The notes below the pieces were generated by a model, which was not told where the DNA came from, searched no databases, and worked only from the letters and a program-made list of their open reading frames with translations. The position numbers were made by a program, and so were the translations under genes. Below, one piece after another: positions 1 to 9,795 of a stretch of 64,000 bases of DNA. This DNA is from Vulcanimicrobium sp035943995. GTDB taxonomy: Bacteria; Vulcanimicrobiota; Vulcanimicrobiia; Vulcanimicrobiales; Vulcanimicrobiaceae. The stretch lies in contig DASZBS010000080.1 of the NCBI GenBank assembly GCA_035943995.1, positions 1 to 64,000 on the forward strand, read 5' to 3'. Position 1 is the stretch's first letter. Each line of letters starts with the position of its first letter.

Positions 1-1104
1 GTGCGGTTGCGGCTGAGTTCGTTCGCGCTGATTGCGGCGGTGGGCGGTTTCTTTGCGGTTGTCTTGACGAGCGCGGCGTCGGCCGCACCGACCGCGGACG
101 ACTTGGCGGTGCCGCGCTATGCGCACGTGTTCGTGATCGTCGAAGAGAACAAGGACTACGCGCAGATCGCGGACGGCGTGAACGCGCCGAACATCGCGCG
201 GCTCGCGAAGACGTACGGTTCGGCGACCAGCTTTTACGGCGAGGTGCATCCAAGCCAGGCGAACTACGTCGCGCTCGTCGGCGGCGACACGTTCGGGATC
301 CACGACGACGATCCGTTCTTCTGCCGGCCGCGCGTGTACAACGCGGAATGCTCGCAGGTCGAGTTGGACACGGCCTATGCGAACCACACGGTCGACGCGC
401 CGCACCTGGGCACGCAACTCGACGCGGCCGGCCTGTCGTGGCGTGGATATTACGAGGACATCCCGGCGCCTGGCTCGCTGGTGCCGTTCGCGACCGCGCC
501 GGGTGGGGAGGCCGACGGTGCGCTGGGCGCGCTGTACGCGTCGAAGCATTCGGGGTTTTTGAATTTCCGGTCGACGCAGCTCGATCCGGGCCGTGCGGAG
601 CATCTCGTCGGCTTCGATCGGCTCGGTGCCGACCTCGCGTCGGGCAATCTTCCGGCGTTCGCGCTGGTCGTGCCCAACCAGTGCAACGAGATGCACGGCG
701 CGCTCGGGAAGAGCATCCCCGCGGACTGCAGCTTTCTCGACATGAACGCCGTCATCCGGCGCGGCGACGCGGTGGTCGACGCGCTCGTGCGCAAGATTCA
801 GGCGTCGCGTGCGTGGGGGGCGCCGGAGAACGTTGCGATCGTCGTGACGTGGGACGAAGACACGGGCACGCGTGCGGGCTGCTGCGGCAGCGATCCCGCG
901 AGCGCGGCGAACTTCGGCGGCGGGCACATCGCGACGGTCGTCATCACCAACCACGGGCCGCGCGGCGTCGCCGACCCGACGCCGTACAATCACTATTCGT
1001 TGCTGCGCACGCTCGAAGACGCGTTCGGGATTCGCACCTATCTCGGCCACGCGGACGACACCGCGAAAGGTGTCGTCCCCATGCTGCCGCTTTTTCGGCG
1101 GTAG
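1..1104 (+). CDS. secreted phosphoesterase (acid phosphatase / phospholipase C-like, PF04185 type)
   Basis: A 367-residue protein with a clear N-terminal signal peptide ending near ASAA (residues 1-28). It has the landmarks of the phosphoesterase family that includes AcpA and bacterial phospholipases C: EENKDY near residue 49, HPSQANYVALVGGD near 82, CNEMHG near 227 and VVTWDEDTG near 281. Such enzymes hydrolyse phosphate esters outside the cytoplasm. The GTG at base 1 gives a complete signal peptide, so the start is plausible, although it sits on the window edge. About 270 bases downstream hold no convincing gene. Confidence 0.8.
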   Translation: MRLRLSSFALIAAVGGFFAVVLTSAASAAPTADDLAVPRYAHVFVIVEENKDYAQIADGVNAPNIARLAKTYGSATSFYGEVHPSQANYVALVGGDTFGIHDDDPFFCRPRVYNAECSQVELDTAYANHTVDAPHLGTQLDAAGLSWRGYYEDIPAPGSLVPFATAPGGEADGALGALYASKHSGFLNFRSTQLDPGRAEHLVGFDRLGADLASGNLPAFALVVPNQCNEMHGALGKSIPADCSFLDMNAVIRRGDAVVDALVRKIQASRAWGAPENVAIVVTWDEDTGTRAGCCGSDPASAANFGGGHIATVVITNHGPRGVADPTPYNHYSLLRTLEDAFGIRTYLGHADDTAKGVVPMLPLFRR

Positions 1105-1376
1105 CGGATTCGGTCAGACGGCCGGGGTTCGGCTGAACGCGCGGCGCTCCGCATCCGCAACGGATGCGACGAGCGCGGCGAACCGGTCGCGCGTGCATGA
1201 GCACGGGCGACCGTGTTCCCCACGGCAACCGTCCCGGTCGTGATCGGCCATGCCGTGCCCGCACGGGCAACGGACCCGCTCTTCCAAGCTGCGTCCTCCG
1301 CTCGAGGTCGCGCCCATCATCGCAGAAGAAGCTGAAGAGAGCGTTAAGGCCGTGCTGCCCCCGGGGACGAGGACGG

Positions 1377-1784
1377 TTAACGCGGTGTTTTCGGACGGCC
1401 GCCCTTCTTGCCGTTCTCGCGCGATGCAGCGGCACGCGCCAGTGATTTCGTCGCGCCGGCGCGCCGCTGTTGTTCGGTCAAACCGAAGATCTCGCGCAGC
1501 AATCCGGCGACCGAATAGTCCGCGTCGAGCGCAGGAAACACGATCAGCCAACCTGCCGGCGACAACTCAACGTTCGTAAGTTCCGCGGCGGTTGCGTGTT
1601 GGATGTGGGGAAAGAAGCGGCGTGGAACGGCTACCGTCACGCCGGAATAGAGTTGTACCACGACCTCTGACCGCGACGCATCGTACGACACGCGAGTCGC
1701 CGAGAGCCATCGCTCCTCGAAGCCACGCCGTGCCGCAGCATCAAACTCTTCATCGGTGACGGGGCGACGCTTCACGGATGCCAT
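1377..1784 (-). CDS. DUF2442 domain protein
   Basis: A 135-residue protein. The middle part (SYDASRSEVVVQLYSG..VAVPRRFFPHI..A..AEL) matches the DUF2442 pattern, in which a short beta domain is followed by a statement of size such as FP.LD.D.SV. The C-terminus is basic (SRENGKKGGRPKTP). I chose the ATG at 1784 because GGAAG lies six bases upstream. It overlaps the DUF4160 gene before it by 13 bases. DUF4160-DUF2442 pairs occur in many bacteria as small mobile, toxin-antitoxin-like couples; the biochemical role is not established. Confidence 0.7.
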   Translation of the reverse strand: MASVKRRPVTDEEFDAAARRGFEERWLSATRVSYDASRSEVVVQLYSGVTVAVPRRFFPHIQHATAAELTNVELSPAGWLIVFPALDADYSVAGLLREIFGLTEQQRRAGATKSLARAAASRENGKKGGRPKTPR

Positions 1785-2029
1785 GTCTTCCATTCTATCC
1801 AGCACTCGATCAAGTGAGCTTGGACGATTTGCACGGCGACCCGCGCTTCAGCCACGCTGCACTTCTCATGACCGCCTGCCGTCATGAGCTCGGCACCGTC
1901 GGCGAGTAACCGCACGCGATATTCTCGCCCATCTTTGAACACGTGGACGTGTGGCGGGTCGCCGTCTTCGTTGAAATGGACGCGCACCCGGAAACCGCGA
2001 ACGACGACGACGGTCGGCATGACTATCAT
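1772..2029 (-). CDS. DUF4160 domain protein
   Basis: An 85-residue protein with the DUF4160 hallmark: MPTVVVVRGFRVRVHFNEDGDPPHVHVF, then a short strand (REYRVRLLADGAEL) and a helical tail. The family start is usually MPT, so the ATG at 2020 may be the real start instead of 2029. It lies upstream of and overlaps the DUF2442 gene, so the two are probably translated together. Function unknown; a toxin-antitoxin-like role is suggested by family context only. Confidence 0.72.
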   Translation of the reverse strand: MIVMPTVVVVRGFRVRVHFNEDGDPPHVHVFKDGREYRVRLLADGAELMTAGGHEKCSVAEARVAVQIVQAHLIECWIEWKTWHP

Positions 2030-2099
2030 AACCTAGCGCGTTGGATTTGTCAAGATCGTTGCCGGGATGCGGTTCTTCGATGAACGAAGTTCGGTGGCG

Positions 2100-3185
2100 A
2101 TGACTTCGACCGCCGCCGAGCGCCCGACAACCACCGCGACCGTCCCCGACACTATGCGCGCGCTGCGCAAGATGAGCGCGGCGCCCGGTTTCACGCTGCA
2201 GCACATCCCCGTGCCGGCGATCGGGCCCAACGACGTGCTGATCCACGTGAAAACGGTCGGGTTGTGCGGGACCGACTTGCACATCTACGGCTGGGATCAT
2301 TGGGCCGAGCGGCGCGTGAAGCCGCCGCTCACGATCGGGCACGAGTTCATGGGGCACGTCGCGGCGGTGGGTGGCGCGGTGAAGGCGGTGCAGGTCGGCG
2401 ACCGCGTGTCGGCCGAGGGACACCTCGCGTGCGGGATCTGCACGCTGTGCCGCACCGGCCAGGCGCACATCTGCGAGCACGTCCAGATCATCGGCGTCGA
2501 CACCGACGGCGCGTTTGCGGACTACATTCGCATGCCCGAGTCCAACGTGTGGAAGCTCGATCCGTCGATCCCCGACAGTTGGGCCGCGGTCTTCGATCCG
2601 CTCGGCAACGCGGTGCACACCGTGATGGCCGCCGGCGTGTCGACGAAATCGGTCGCGATCACCGGCGTCGGCTCGATCGGGCTGATGGCGATCCCGGTCG
2701 CGCGCGCCGCCGGCGCGGCGAAGGTGTTCGCGATCGACGTCAACCCGCAGAAGCTCGAGCTCGCCAAGCGCGTCGGCGCGGACGCGACGTTCTCGGCGAC
2801 GCAACCGAATTTGGTCGACGACATCGTCGCGCGCACGGGCGGCGACGGCGTCGACGTGCTGCTGGAGATGTCCGGTTCGGGCCAGGCGATCAACAACGGC
2901 CTTGCGATGGTGCGCAACGGCGGCGTCGCCGCGCTGCTCGGCATCCCGTCCGACGAGGTCGAGATCAACCTCGCCGAACGGATCATCTTCAAGGGGCTGA
3001 CCGTGCTCGGCATCAACGGGCGCGAGATGTTCCGCACGTGGTACCAAACGCAAGCGCTCGTGACGAGCGGCCGCGTGGACCTCACGCCGATCATCACGCA
3101 CGAGCTGGCGTTCGAGGACTTCGACGCGGCGTTCGCGCTGATGAAATCAGGCGAAGCCGCGAAGATCGTCCTGCACCTCGATTAG
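2100..3185 (+). CDS. tdh: L-threonine 3-dehydrogenase
   Basis: A zinc-dependent medium-chain dehydrogenase that oxidises L-threonine to 2-amino-3-ketobutyrate with NAD+. The catalytic zinc motif GLCGTDLHIY and GHEFMGHV are present. The structural zinc lobe has four Cys in CGICTLCRTGQAHIC. The Rossmann motif is GVGSIGLMAIPVARAAGA, and the TDH-specific NGREMFRTWY occurs near the C-terminus. From ATG 2154 (MRALRKMSAAPGF) the length is 343 residues, typical for the family. ATG 2100 has a weak GGTGG ahead of it and adds 18 residues, and ATG 2067 is further out. The next enzyme of the pathway, kbl, lies about 1.1 kb downstream. Confidence 0.9.
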   Translation: MTSTAAERPTTTATVPDTMRALRKMSAAPGFTLQHIPVPAIGPNDVLIHVKTVGLCGTDLHIYGWDHWAERRVKPPLTIGHEFMGHVAAVGGAVKAVQVGDRVSAEGHLACGICTLCRTGQAHICEHVQIIGVDTDGAFADYIRMPESNVWKLDPSIPDSWAAVFDPLGNAVHTVMAAGVSTKSVAITGVGSIGLMAIPVARAAGAAKVFAIDVNPQKLELAKRVGADATFSATQPNLVDDIVARTGGDGVDVLLEMSGSGQAINNGLAMVRNGGVAALLGIPSDEVEINLAERIIFKGLTVLGINGREMFRTWYQTQALVTSGRVDLTPIITHELAFEDFDAAFALMKSGEAAKIVLHLD

Positions 3186-4003
3186 GCGGTCTTTGCCTCG
3201 ACTTCGAGGTATGCCGCGTCTGAAGCCGGCTCGATCGTGCCGCTTTCGACGAGCACGCGCTTGACGCGCGCCGCCGGCACCGGCATGCGTTCGACGAGCA
3301 GCGGCCGTTCGCGGTTGATCGCGACCTTGTCGCCTTCGACGTAGCGCACGAGCCCGGCGAGGTCCGCGACGACGACGGATTGCGACGGCATTGCGGCCCA
3401 TGGCCGCACGGCGACCGGGAACCCGAGCTCGCGCGCGGCGCGCCGTGCTTCGCGGAACGACGTCGCCGCGCGCGGCCCGCCGAACGCAGGCTCGGCCGTG
3501 CGGCCGCGCGCCGTCATGTCGGGCACGACGATCTCGTCGAGGAAGCGCGCAAGCTCGGTCGCGACGGACGCCGGATCGGAGAAGCGCACGTAGCGCACCT
3601 TCGCGAGGTCGTCGAGGTCGCGCAGCAGCGTCGTCTTGATCTCGGCTTCGTCCCACACCGCGAACAGCATGGGGATGCGCCGTCCGCCGTAGATGTTGTA
3701 CGCCACCTCGAACGCGCCGCTCTCGCTGAGGCCCGTGCGCACCACGAGCATCACGTCGGCACGCGAGAGCAGCGCCAAGCGCGTGTCGCGGAAGCGGCGC
3801 GGCGCGAACGCGCTGCCCGACTCGCTCGAAAACGCCTGGCGGAAGCTCTCCTTGTCGTGCGCCTTGGTTCCCGTGAGGAACTCCAGCGCGTAGCGGCCCT
3901 CTCCGACGAGGCCGCCGATCCCATCGAGCGCGGCTTGTACGATGCGCGCTTCGCGTTCGGTCGTCTGCGTGAGCGGTTGCCGAACGAATACCTTGATCGC
4001 CAT
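3182..4003 (-). CDS. nucleoside-deoxyribosyltransferase-like domain fused to an ATP-grasp-like fragment
   Basis: A 273-residue protein of unusual make-up. Residues 1-140 resemble the nucleoside 2-deoxyribosyltransferase-like fold: a core strand ADVMLVVRTGL, then SESGAFEVAYNIYGGRRIPMLF, where the Glu in the xxFEVAY helix is the usual landmark. Residues 170-260 (ARELGFPVAVRPWAAMPSQSVVVADLAGLVRYVE) resemble one segment of the carbamoyl-phosphate-synthase ATP-grasp domain, but with no complete nucleotide-binding set. It overlaps the 3' end of tdh by four bases, tail to tail. No reaction can be named; I infer a nucleotide- or sugar-related regulator or enzyme. Confidence 0.55.
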   Translation of the reverse strand: MAIKVFVRQPLTQTTEREARIVQAALDGIGGLVGEGRYALEFLTGTKAHDKESFRQAFSSESGSAFAPRRFRDTRLALLSRADVMLVVRTGLSESGAFEVAYNIYGGRRIPMLFAVWDEAEIKTTLLRDLDDLAKVRYVRFSDPASVATELARFLDEIVVPDMTARGRTAEPAFGGPRAATSFREARRAARELGFPVAVRPWAAMPSQSVVVADLAGLVRYVEGDKVAINRERPLLVERMPVPAARVKRVLVESGTIEPASDAAYLEVEAKTA

Positions 4004-4260
4004 GTCTGGAACACCCGTTTCCGACAGTCACGATTCGCACGGCGTCAAAGCGCCGTGTGTACGAACCATACAAGCGCACCGGGCTACCGAAGTCAAGAGG
4101 AAGAATGGACTAACGATCCCCGAATGATCCGGCTCACGATACGCGTCTGAAGCTAAAGTATAGACCGCCGGTTACGCCGCGCTTACGGCGGATTACGGCC
4201 CGCTTACGCGGGTCCACCTCGGCAAGCAAGCAGCCGCGACGCCGCGCCCACGGAGATCCG

Positions 4261-5460
<1,200 letters not shown>

Positions 5461-5461
5461 G

Positions 5462-6610
5462 ATGACGACGCGGCCGGTCGCACCCGGGCGCGCCGGGATC
5501 GACGGAGCGCAAGCGTGGGCGCAATCGCTGGCGGAGACGCACGCCGTGTGGGATCCGCCGCCGAGCGCCGAGCATTTCGCGGACAGCGTCCGGGGCCGGC
5601 TTGCGAGCGGGCCGGCGGTGCCGCACCTCGCCCCGAAATTCGCGCTGCGCGCCGACGACGTGTTCTTTTGCATCGGCTCGTGCTTCGCGCGCGTCATCGA
5701 GCTGGAGCTGCTGGTGCGCGATCTCGCGGTGTCGAGTCTGGCGCTGCGCGCCGAGCTGGACGAAGTGCCGGATTTGCCGAACGGGTTCGTCAACAAGTTC
5801 ACGACGGCGTCGATGCTCAACGAGCTGCACTGGTCGCTCGGCGGCCGGCCGTTCCCCGACGAGGCGCTGATCGCGGACGGCGACGGCTACCGCGACCTGC
5901 AGCTCGCCAACGCGCGCGCGCCCGTCACGCTGCAGCGCGCGCGCGAGCGGCGCCGCGACGTGCTGGAATATTTCGGGCGGCTGCGTGAAGCGAGCGTCAT
6001 CATCTTGACGCTGGGGCTCGTCGAAGTGTGGTACGACCGCGTCACCCAGCTCTCGCTGAACGCCACGCCGACGTACGAGATGGTGCATCGGTTTCCGGGG
6101 CGCTTCGCGGTCCACGCCGGCGATTACGCCGAGAACCGCGAGCGCCTCGAGGACGTGTGCGACATCCTGGCGCGCGAAGGCCGGCCGGACGTGCGTATCG
6201 TCGTGACGGTGTCGCCGGTGCCGCTGCACCGCACGTTCACGGCGGCGGACGTACTGGCCGCAAACGTGTACGGCAAGTCGACGCTGCGCGCGGTCGCCGA
6301 AGACGTCGCTCGCGGGCGGCCGAACGTCGAATACTTCCCGGCCTACGAGCTCGTGACGGTGAGTGACCGCGCGTTCGCGTTCCGTGACGATCAGCTGCAC
6401 GTGAGCACGGCGATGGCCGGCGTGGTCGCGACATCGTTCTTGACGTCCTTCGGGCTGGACTCCGAGCGGCGTTACCCGGAATACAACGAGGCGCCGTACC
6501 TGGGCGCGAACCCGGACGTCAAAGCAGCCGTCGTGCGCGGCGATTTCCGCAGCGGCTACGATCACTGGCTGCGCATCGGCCGAGATGAAGGCCGTCCCTT
6601 GAGCGCGTAA
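5462..6610 (+). CDS. GSCFA domain protein
   Basis: A 382-residue protein with FFCIGSCFARVIELELL near residue 60, the signature of the GSCFA family (PF08885), thought to be SGNH-like esterases. A family-like block follows with YDRVTQLSLNATPTY and VTVSPVPLHRTF. The last 40 residues (YLGANPDVKAAVVRGDFRSGYDHWLRIGRDEGR) form a repeat found at the ends of some glycosyltransferases and secreted calcium-binding proteins. The ATG lies one base after the kbl stop, so it is co-transcribed. The substrate is unknown. Confidence 0.75.
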   Translation: MTTRPVAPGRAGIDGAQAWAQSLAETHAVWDPPPSAEHFADSVRGRLASGPAVPHLAPKFALRADDVFFCIGSCFARVIELELLVRDLAVSSLALRAELDEVPDLPNGFVNKFTTASMLNELHWSLGGRPFPDEALIADGDGYRDLQLANARAPVTLQRARERRRDVLEYFGRLREASVIILTLGLVEVWYDRVTQLSLNATPTYEMVHRFPGRFAVHAGDYAENRERLEDVCDILAREGRPDVRIVVTVSPVPLHRTFTAADVLAANVYGKSTLRAVAEDVARGRPNVEYFPAYELVTVSDRAFAFRDDQLHVSTAMAGVVATSFLTSFGLDSERRYPEYNEAPYLGANPDVKAAVVRGDFRSGYDHWLRIGRDEGRPLSA

Positions 6611-6619
6611 ACCGGACGG

Positions 6620-7642
6620 CTACAGCGTCGGGCCGGCCGACATCGCCACCGGGCGATCCGCCGTCGGATCGGTGATCACACGCTGCGGTGCGTCCGTACC
6701 GTTGGCGGTAGGTCCGAAGCGGTAGATTTTCCCGGTCGTCGCAACGAAGAGGCGATTCGCAGCATCGACCGCGATCACGGGGAAACCGGACCCGCCGTAG
6801 TCGGCCGGGATCGGCCCGATACGGCGCCCGACCTTGCCCGATCCCGGTGGGTACACGTTGACGTACATCACCGGGTTGGCGTTGTTGCCCGGAAGATCCG
6901 TCACGTAGATGCTGTTGTTCGGGCCGACCGTGAACTCTTGAGAACTGATCGTGACGTGTCCGGTGAGCCCCGTCAGGTTGATGGTGCGCACCGGGCAGCA
7001 GCCGGTCGAGGTCGGAAGGTAGACGTTGACTTGATTGGTGGGGCTCATGACGTAGAGAAGTCCGTCGTTGCCCTCGGCGAACCCGAGCACCGCGCTGGTG
7101 GTCTGGAACGTGCGGACCGGGGGCGCGTTGCTCGCGGCGTACGGATACGTTGCGATCGTCGTCAGGTTGCTAGTGGTGCTGTGGTACCCGACCATGATCC
7201 CGTCGCCGCCGAGCCCGAGCGCGAACGGGCTGTCGCCCTGGTCGATGAACGAGTTCTCGGGTGTGGTGTCGCCCGGCGCAACCGCGAAGAGCTGCCACCC
7301 GGGGCCGCCTAACGCAAAATCGCGGTTCTCGAGCAACCACTCCGTCCCGCCCGGAGCGATGGCGATGTCGACGACGCCGGGTTGGGAGATGGAGTGCGGC
7401 CACGGGAACGGTCCCGGCTTCCTTGTCGGGGTGACCGCGCCGTTACCGTCGGCCGGGAACGCATTGACCTGCGAGTGGTAGCCGACCCAGATCGATCCTT
7501 TTTGGAACGCGACGGAGTTGCCGCTCGGGGTGAGCGTTCCGGGATCGTTCGCCGCCGGCAGCGTGCTGCCGCCGGAACCACCACCGCACGCCGCAAGCGC
7601 GACGACGGCAAGCGCAGAAAAGAACGTTCGGAAAGACCGCAT
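6620..7642 (-). CDS. lipoprotein-like NHL/beta-propeller protein
   Basis: A 340-residue exported protein. MRSFRTFFSALAVVALAACGGGSGGS is a lipoprotein signal with a LAAC lipobox. The rest is a string of strand-turn repeats such as SIYVTDLPGNN, GLLYVMSPTNQVNVYLP and RLFVATTGKIYRFGP, as in beta-propellers of the NHL/SMP-30 type. I start at 7642 because GGAG lies about ten bases upstream; an in-frame ATG at 7720 would bury the signal peptide. It probably sits on a membrane face as a binding or scaffold protein. Its exact role is unknown. Confidence 0.65.
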   Translation of the reverse strand: MRSFRTFFSALAVVALAACGGGSGGSTLPAANDPGTLTPSGNSVAFQKGSIWVGYHSQVNAFPADGNGAVTPTRKPGPFPWPHSISQPGVVDIAIAPGGTEWLLENRDFALGGPGWQLFAVAPGDTTPENSFIDQGDSPFALGLGGDGIMVGYHSTTSNLTTIATYPYAASNAPPVRTFQTTSAVLGFAEGNDGLLYVMSPTNQVNVYLPTSTGCCPVRTINLTGLTGHVTISSQEFTVGPNNSIYVTDLPGNNANPVMYVNVYPPGSGKVGRRIGPIPADYGGSGFPVIAVDAANRLFVATTGKIYRFGPTANGTDAPQRVITDPTADRPVAMSAGPTL

Positions 7643-8100
7643 CGAGAAAACTCCGTTCCATGAGTGCGAAAAATCCATTTCGATATAGGCTTTGGCTATG
7701 CCCGCGGTCACGAGCCGCATAGAGGGCCAATCGTCCTAATGCGCGCGAGCTTTTCGGCACTGCGAAAAGCAACAGGTCCGAGCTGCTCATCCACGCGAAA
7801 AATGGCAACTACAGCGACACGACGACCTTCCCCCGAGTCCGGCGGGTACATCAGAGGTGGCCTCGGTTAATCGGACAGCCTGATAAGTCATGACTTTTCC
7901 TCTGCGGGCCGAAGAGCCCGTGCAAAGGACAGGATGTCACGAAGCGTTTCGTCGCCCGGCTCGAATAAGCGCACAAACTGGATGCCCATCGAGAAGGCAC
8001 TAGCCGGGGATCGATGGTCAGAGGCGAGGCGTCTCGTCGAAATCCGGGAGGTCAAGGAATTTGCCGCCGGTCTCAGACCACGCAATGCGGGTCGCTCTCG
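7643..8100. other. gap without a supported gene
   Basis: About 460 bases between the propeller gene and the next rightward gene. Both strands show only short open frames without ribosome-binding sites or recognisable protein patterns. The base composition is visibly less GC-rich than in the neighbours, as expected for the accessory patch that starts here. I see no RNA gene or repeat. Confidence 0.4.
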
Positions 8101-8691
8101 ATGAGGGTCGATGAAGGGGACATCGTCGGTGGATTCGAGCGTGCTTACGATGCCGTCATGGTTGAAGAAGCCGACACGCCAGTTTTGCGTGCAATCGCCG
8201 CGGCAACCGGGCTCAATCGCGCCAATAGCGTTACAGTCGAGGTCCTTCTAGGCGACGGCGCTGTCTGGTCGCGCTCGTTTTCCGCGTCTTTCAGTGAAGA
8301 ATCGTCGGATTGCCTATTCACAACACCAAACCCGTACGTGCTGGGAGTTCGAGTGCGCGGGACGGTCTTTCTTGTGGATGTGACGAGGCCTGACGATGCG
8401 GTCGAATTTGAGGCGGTTCCGGTGTCATGTTCCGCGTCCGACGTCGAGCGTGGACGCATGTTCCTCGCGAGCGATACGGAGGTTTATGCGTTTGACGGCG
8501 TTCGCGTATTCTGGACTTCCCGTCGGGTCTCGCTTGACGGCATTCGCGCCCTCTCGTATGCCAACGGGCAAGTACGCGGCATCGCCACCGATGTGGGCGC
8601 CGAGGCGGCCCGATTCACGGTAGACGCGGAGACCGGCGAAGCCGCCGGCGGGTTCGAGGGCTTTGAGCGCTGGAGGGTCGTCGAACACTGA
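8101..8691 (+). CDS. hypothetical protein
   Basis: An approximately 196-residue protein that I do not recognise. It is acidic and rich in strands (NSVTVEVLLGDGAVWSRSF, YVLGVRVRGTVFLVDVTRP, TEVYAFDGVRVFWTSRRV), which looks like an all-beta domain of four or five repeats. There is no signal peptide, membrane segment or conserved catalytic triad. The start is uncertain: ATG 8101 and ATG 8158 are in frame and neither has a strong Shine-Dalgarno. It opens an accessory patch of small unknown genes that ends at the initiator tRNA. Confidence 0.5.
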   Translation: MRVDEGDIVGGFERAYDAVMVEEADTPVLRAIAAATGLNRANSVTVEVLLGDGAVWSRSFSASFSEESSDCLFTTPNPYVLGVRVRGTVFLVDVTRPDDAVEFEAVPVSCSASDVERGRMFLASDTEVYAFDGVRVFWTSRRVSLDGIRALSYANGQVRGIATDVGAEAARFTVDAETGEAAGGFEGFERWRVVEH

Positions 8692-8819
8692 AGCTTGAAG
8701 CCGCCTGATGTCCAATTCACATTCCTCCACGGAACCGGGACAACTCCAGGGTGCGCTTAGAGTTAATCCGCGCCCGTCTTAGGCGGGTCTATCCTCAACA
8801 TTCGTTCAAACGACACCCC

Positions 8820-9389
8820 ATGAAAATCGTCGCTGCGCTGCCTAAGACGATGCTCCCCGATGCTGAAGGTCTCGAGTTCGCCAACGAGCGCGGTTTCACG
8901 CGTAACCACGATAACCCAAAGTTAGCGCATCTGGATGAGTTGAAGCGTCGGCTTCTCTCGATGGGTGGATGGGCCGTGGTGCTGCGGGAACAGGAGCCAG
9001 ACCTCGATGCGATATTGTCTCGCGGCGTGCTCTTGAGTGGGGACGATGCGGTGCAAGACATAGCGGAAGACAGTCAGTGTCACTTCAACTCGGGGATGCA
9101 ACACCTGCTGAATCCGAAGGGACGCGCCATAATGACGGGATACGCGCTGAGCGAGGATGGCATGTGGCGTCAGCACTCATGGATATACGATAGAGATGAT
9201 GACGCGGTCGTCGAAACGACGGAAAAGCGCGTAGGCTACTTTGGAGTGCTGCTCGACGATTTGGAAGCGATCACGTTTTGCACCAGAAACGTCCCGTACA
9301 GCCCAGAAGCGCATGAATTGGTTAGCGCTCATCCGGCATTTTCAAATTTTCTCGCGAGCAGCGAAGTTCAACGACCCTCGGAGTCTTGA
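8820..9389 (+). CDS. conserved hypothetical with Cys/His/Glu landmarks
   Basis: About 189 residues from the ATG at 8820 (MKIVAALPKTMLP). The centre has a striking set of likely conserved residues: EDSQCHFNSGMQHLL, then GYALSEDGMWRQHSWIYD and VVETTEKRVGYFGVLL. Ordered Cys, His and Glu/Thr landmarks recall papain- or transglutaminase-like folds, but this is only inference. No signal peptide or membrane segment. An in-frame GTG at 8751 would add 23 residues. Neighbours are also small genes of unknown function. Confidence 0.5.
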   Translation: MKIVAALPKTMLPDAEGLEFANERGFTRNHDNPKLAHLDELKRRLLSMGGWAVVLREQEPDLDAILSRGVLLSGDDAVQDIAEDSQCHFNSGMQHLLNPKGRAIMTGYALSEDGMWRQHSWIYDRDDDAVVETTEKRVGYFGVLLDDLEAITFCTRNVPYSPEAHELVSAHPAFSNFLASSEVQRPSES

Positions 9390-9485
9390 GGGACACCGGG
9401 CTACCGACCGAGCAGGCAGGTCCTTTTCGCAGCCGCGAAGTCTTTCAGTGTGTCGGCCTATCTGGTTCAAAAAGCCAGCCTCAGG

Positions 9486-9538
9486 AACGAAACAGGTCCA
9501 GAAAGTTTGCACTTCCTGGACCTGCACTGGTTGCGGGG
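9486..9538. repeat. left copy of the tRNA-fMet 3'-end/terminator repeat
   Basis: Fifty-three bases that match 11103-11155 with one mismatch. It contains the tRNA terminator hairpin (here with one stem mismatch) and the last 11 bases of the initiator tRNA including the encoded CCA, then diverges. Weaker similarity continues about 24 bases to the left. The roughly 400-base stretch from 9390 also holds three short degenerate direct repeats of TGGACCAGAAAG (9561, 9592, 9614) and no clear gene before 9682. Confidence 0.8.
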
Positions 9539-9681
9539 GCCAGGTTCAAGAAGTGATTTTTGGATCAGAAAGCCCGGAGCCCGTGTTTCGTTGGACCAGA
9601 AAGTCGGCAGAGGTGGACCAGAAAGTCGGGCTAGGCGCGGTCGTCGGGGTCGAAGCCGCCGTAGTTGACGACGACCGGGCG

Positions 9682-9786
9682 ATGCCGCAGTGGCGCATGC
9701 GTCAGGAGCGACAGAGGAACGAACCGATACCCAAGCGCTGGGACCCGCATCAAGGCCGGCGCAAGACCGGCCGCTGGAAGTGGTAA
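9682..9786 (+). CDS. tiny basic ORF, copy 1 (paralogue of 10319-10450)
   Basis: Thirty-four codons ending in NEPIPKRWDPHQGRRK, with a Trp/Lys/Arg tail. The same C-terminal segment recurs at 10319-10450 with 20 of 22 residues identical, although the DNA differs mostly at third positions. That favours a real peptide or protein tail under selection in this frame. It stops ten bases before the DUF4279 gene. The start and function are unknown. Confidence 0.35.
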   Translation: MPQWRMRQERQRNEPIPKRWDPHQGRRKTGRWKW

Positions 9787-9795
9787 GATACGGTC

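Noticed and set aside
7982..8104. Short rightward open frame with MPIEKALAGDRWSEARRLV-like sequence
   Set aside because: It looks helical and protein-like, but it is only about 40 codons, lacks a Shine-Dalgarno and overlaps the start of the next gene. I could not support it.
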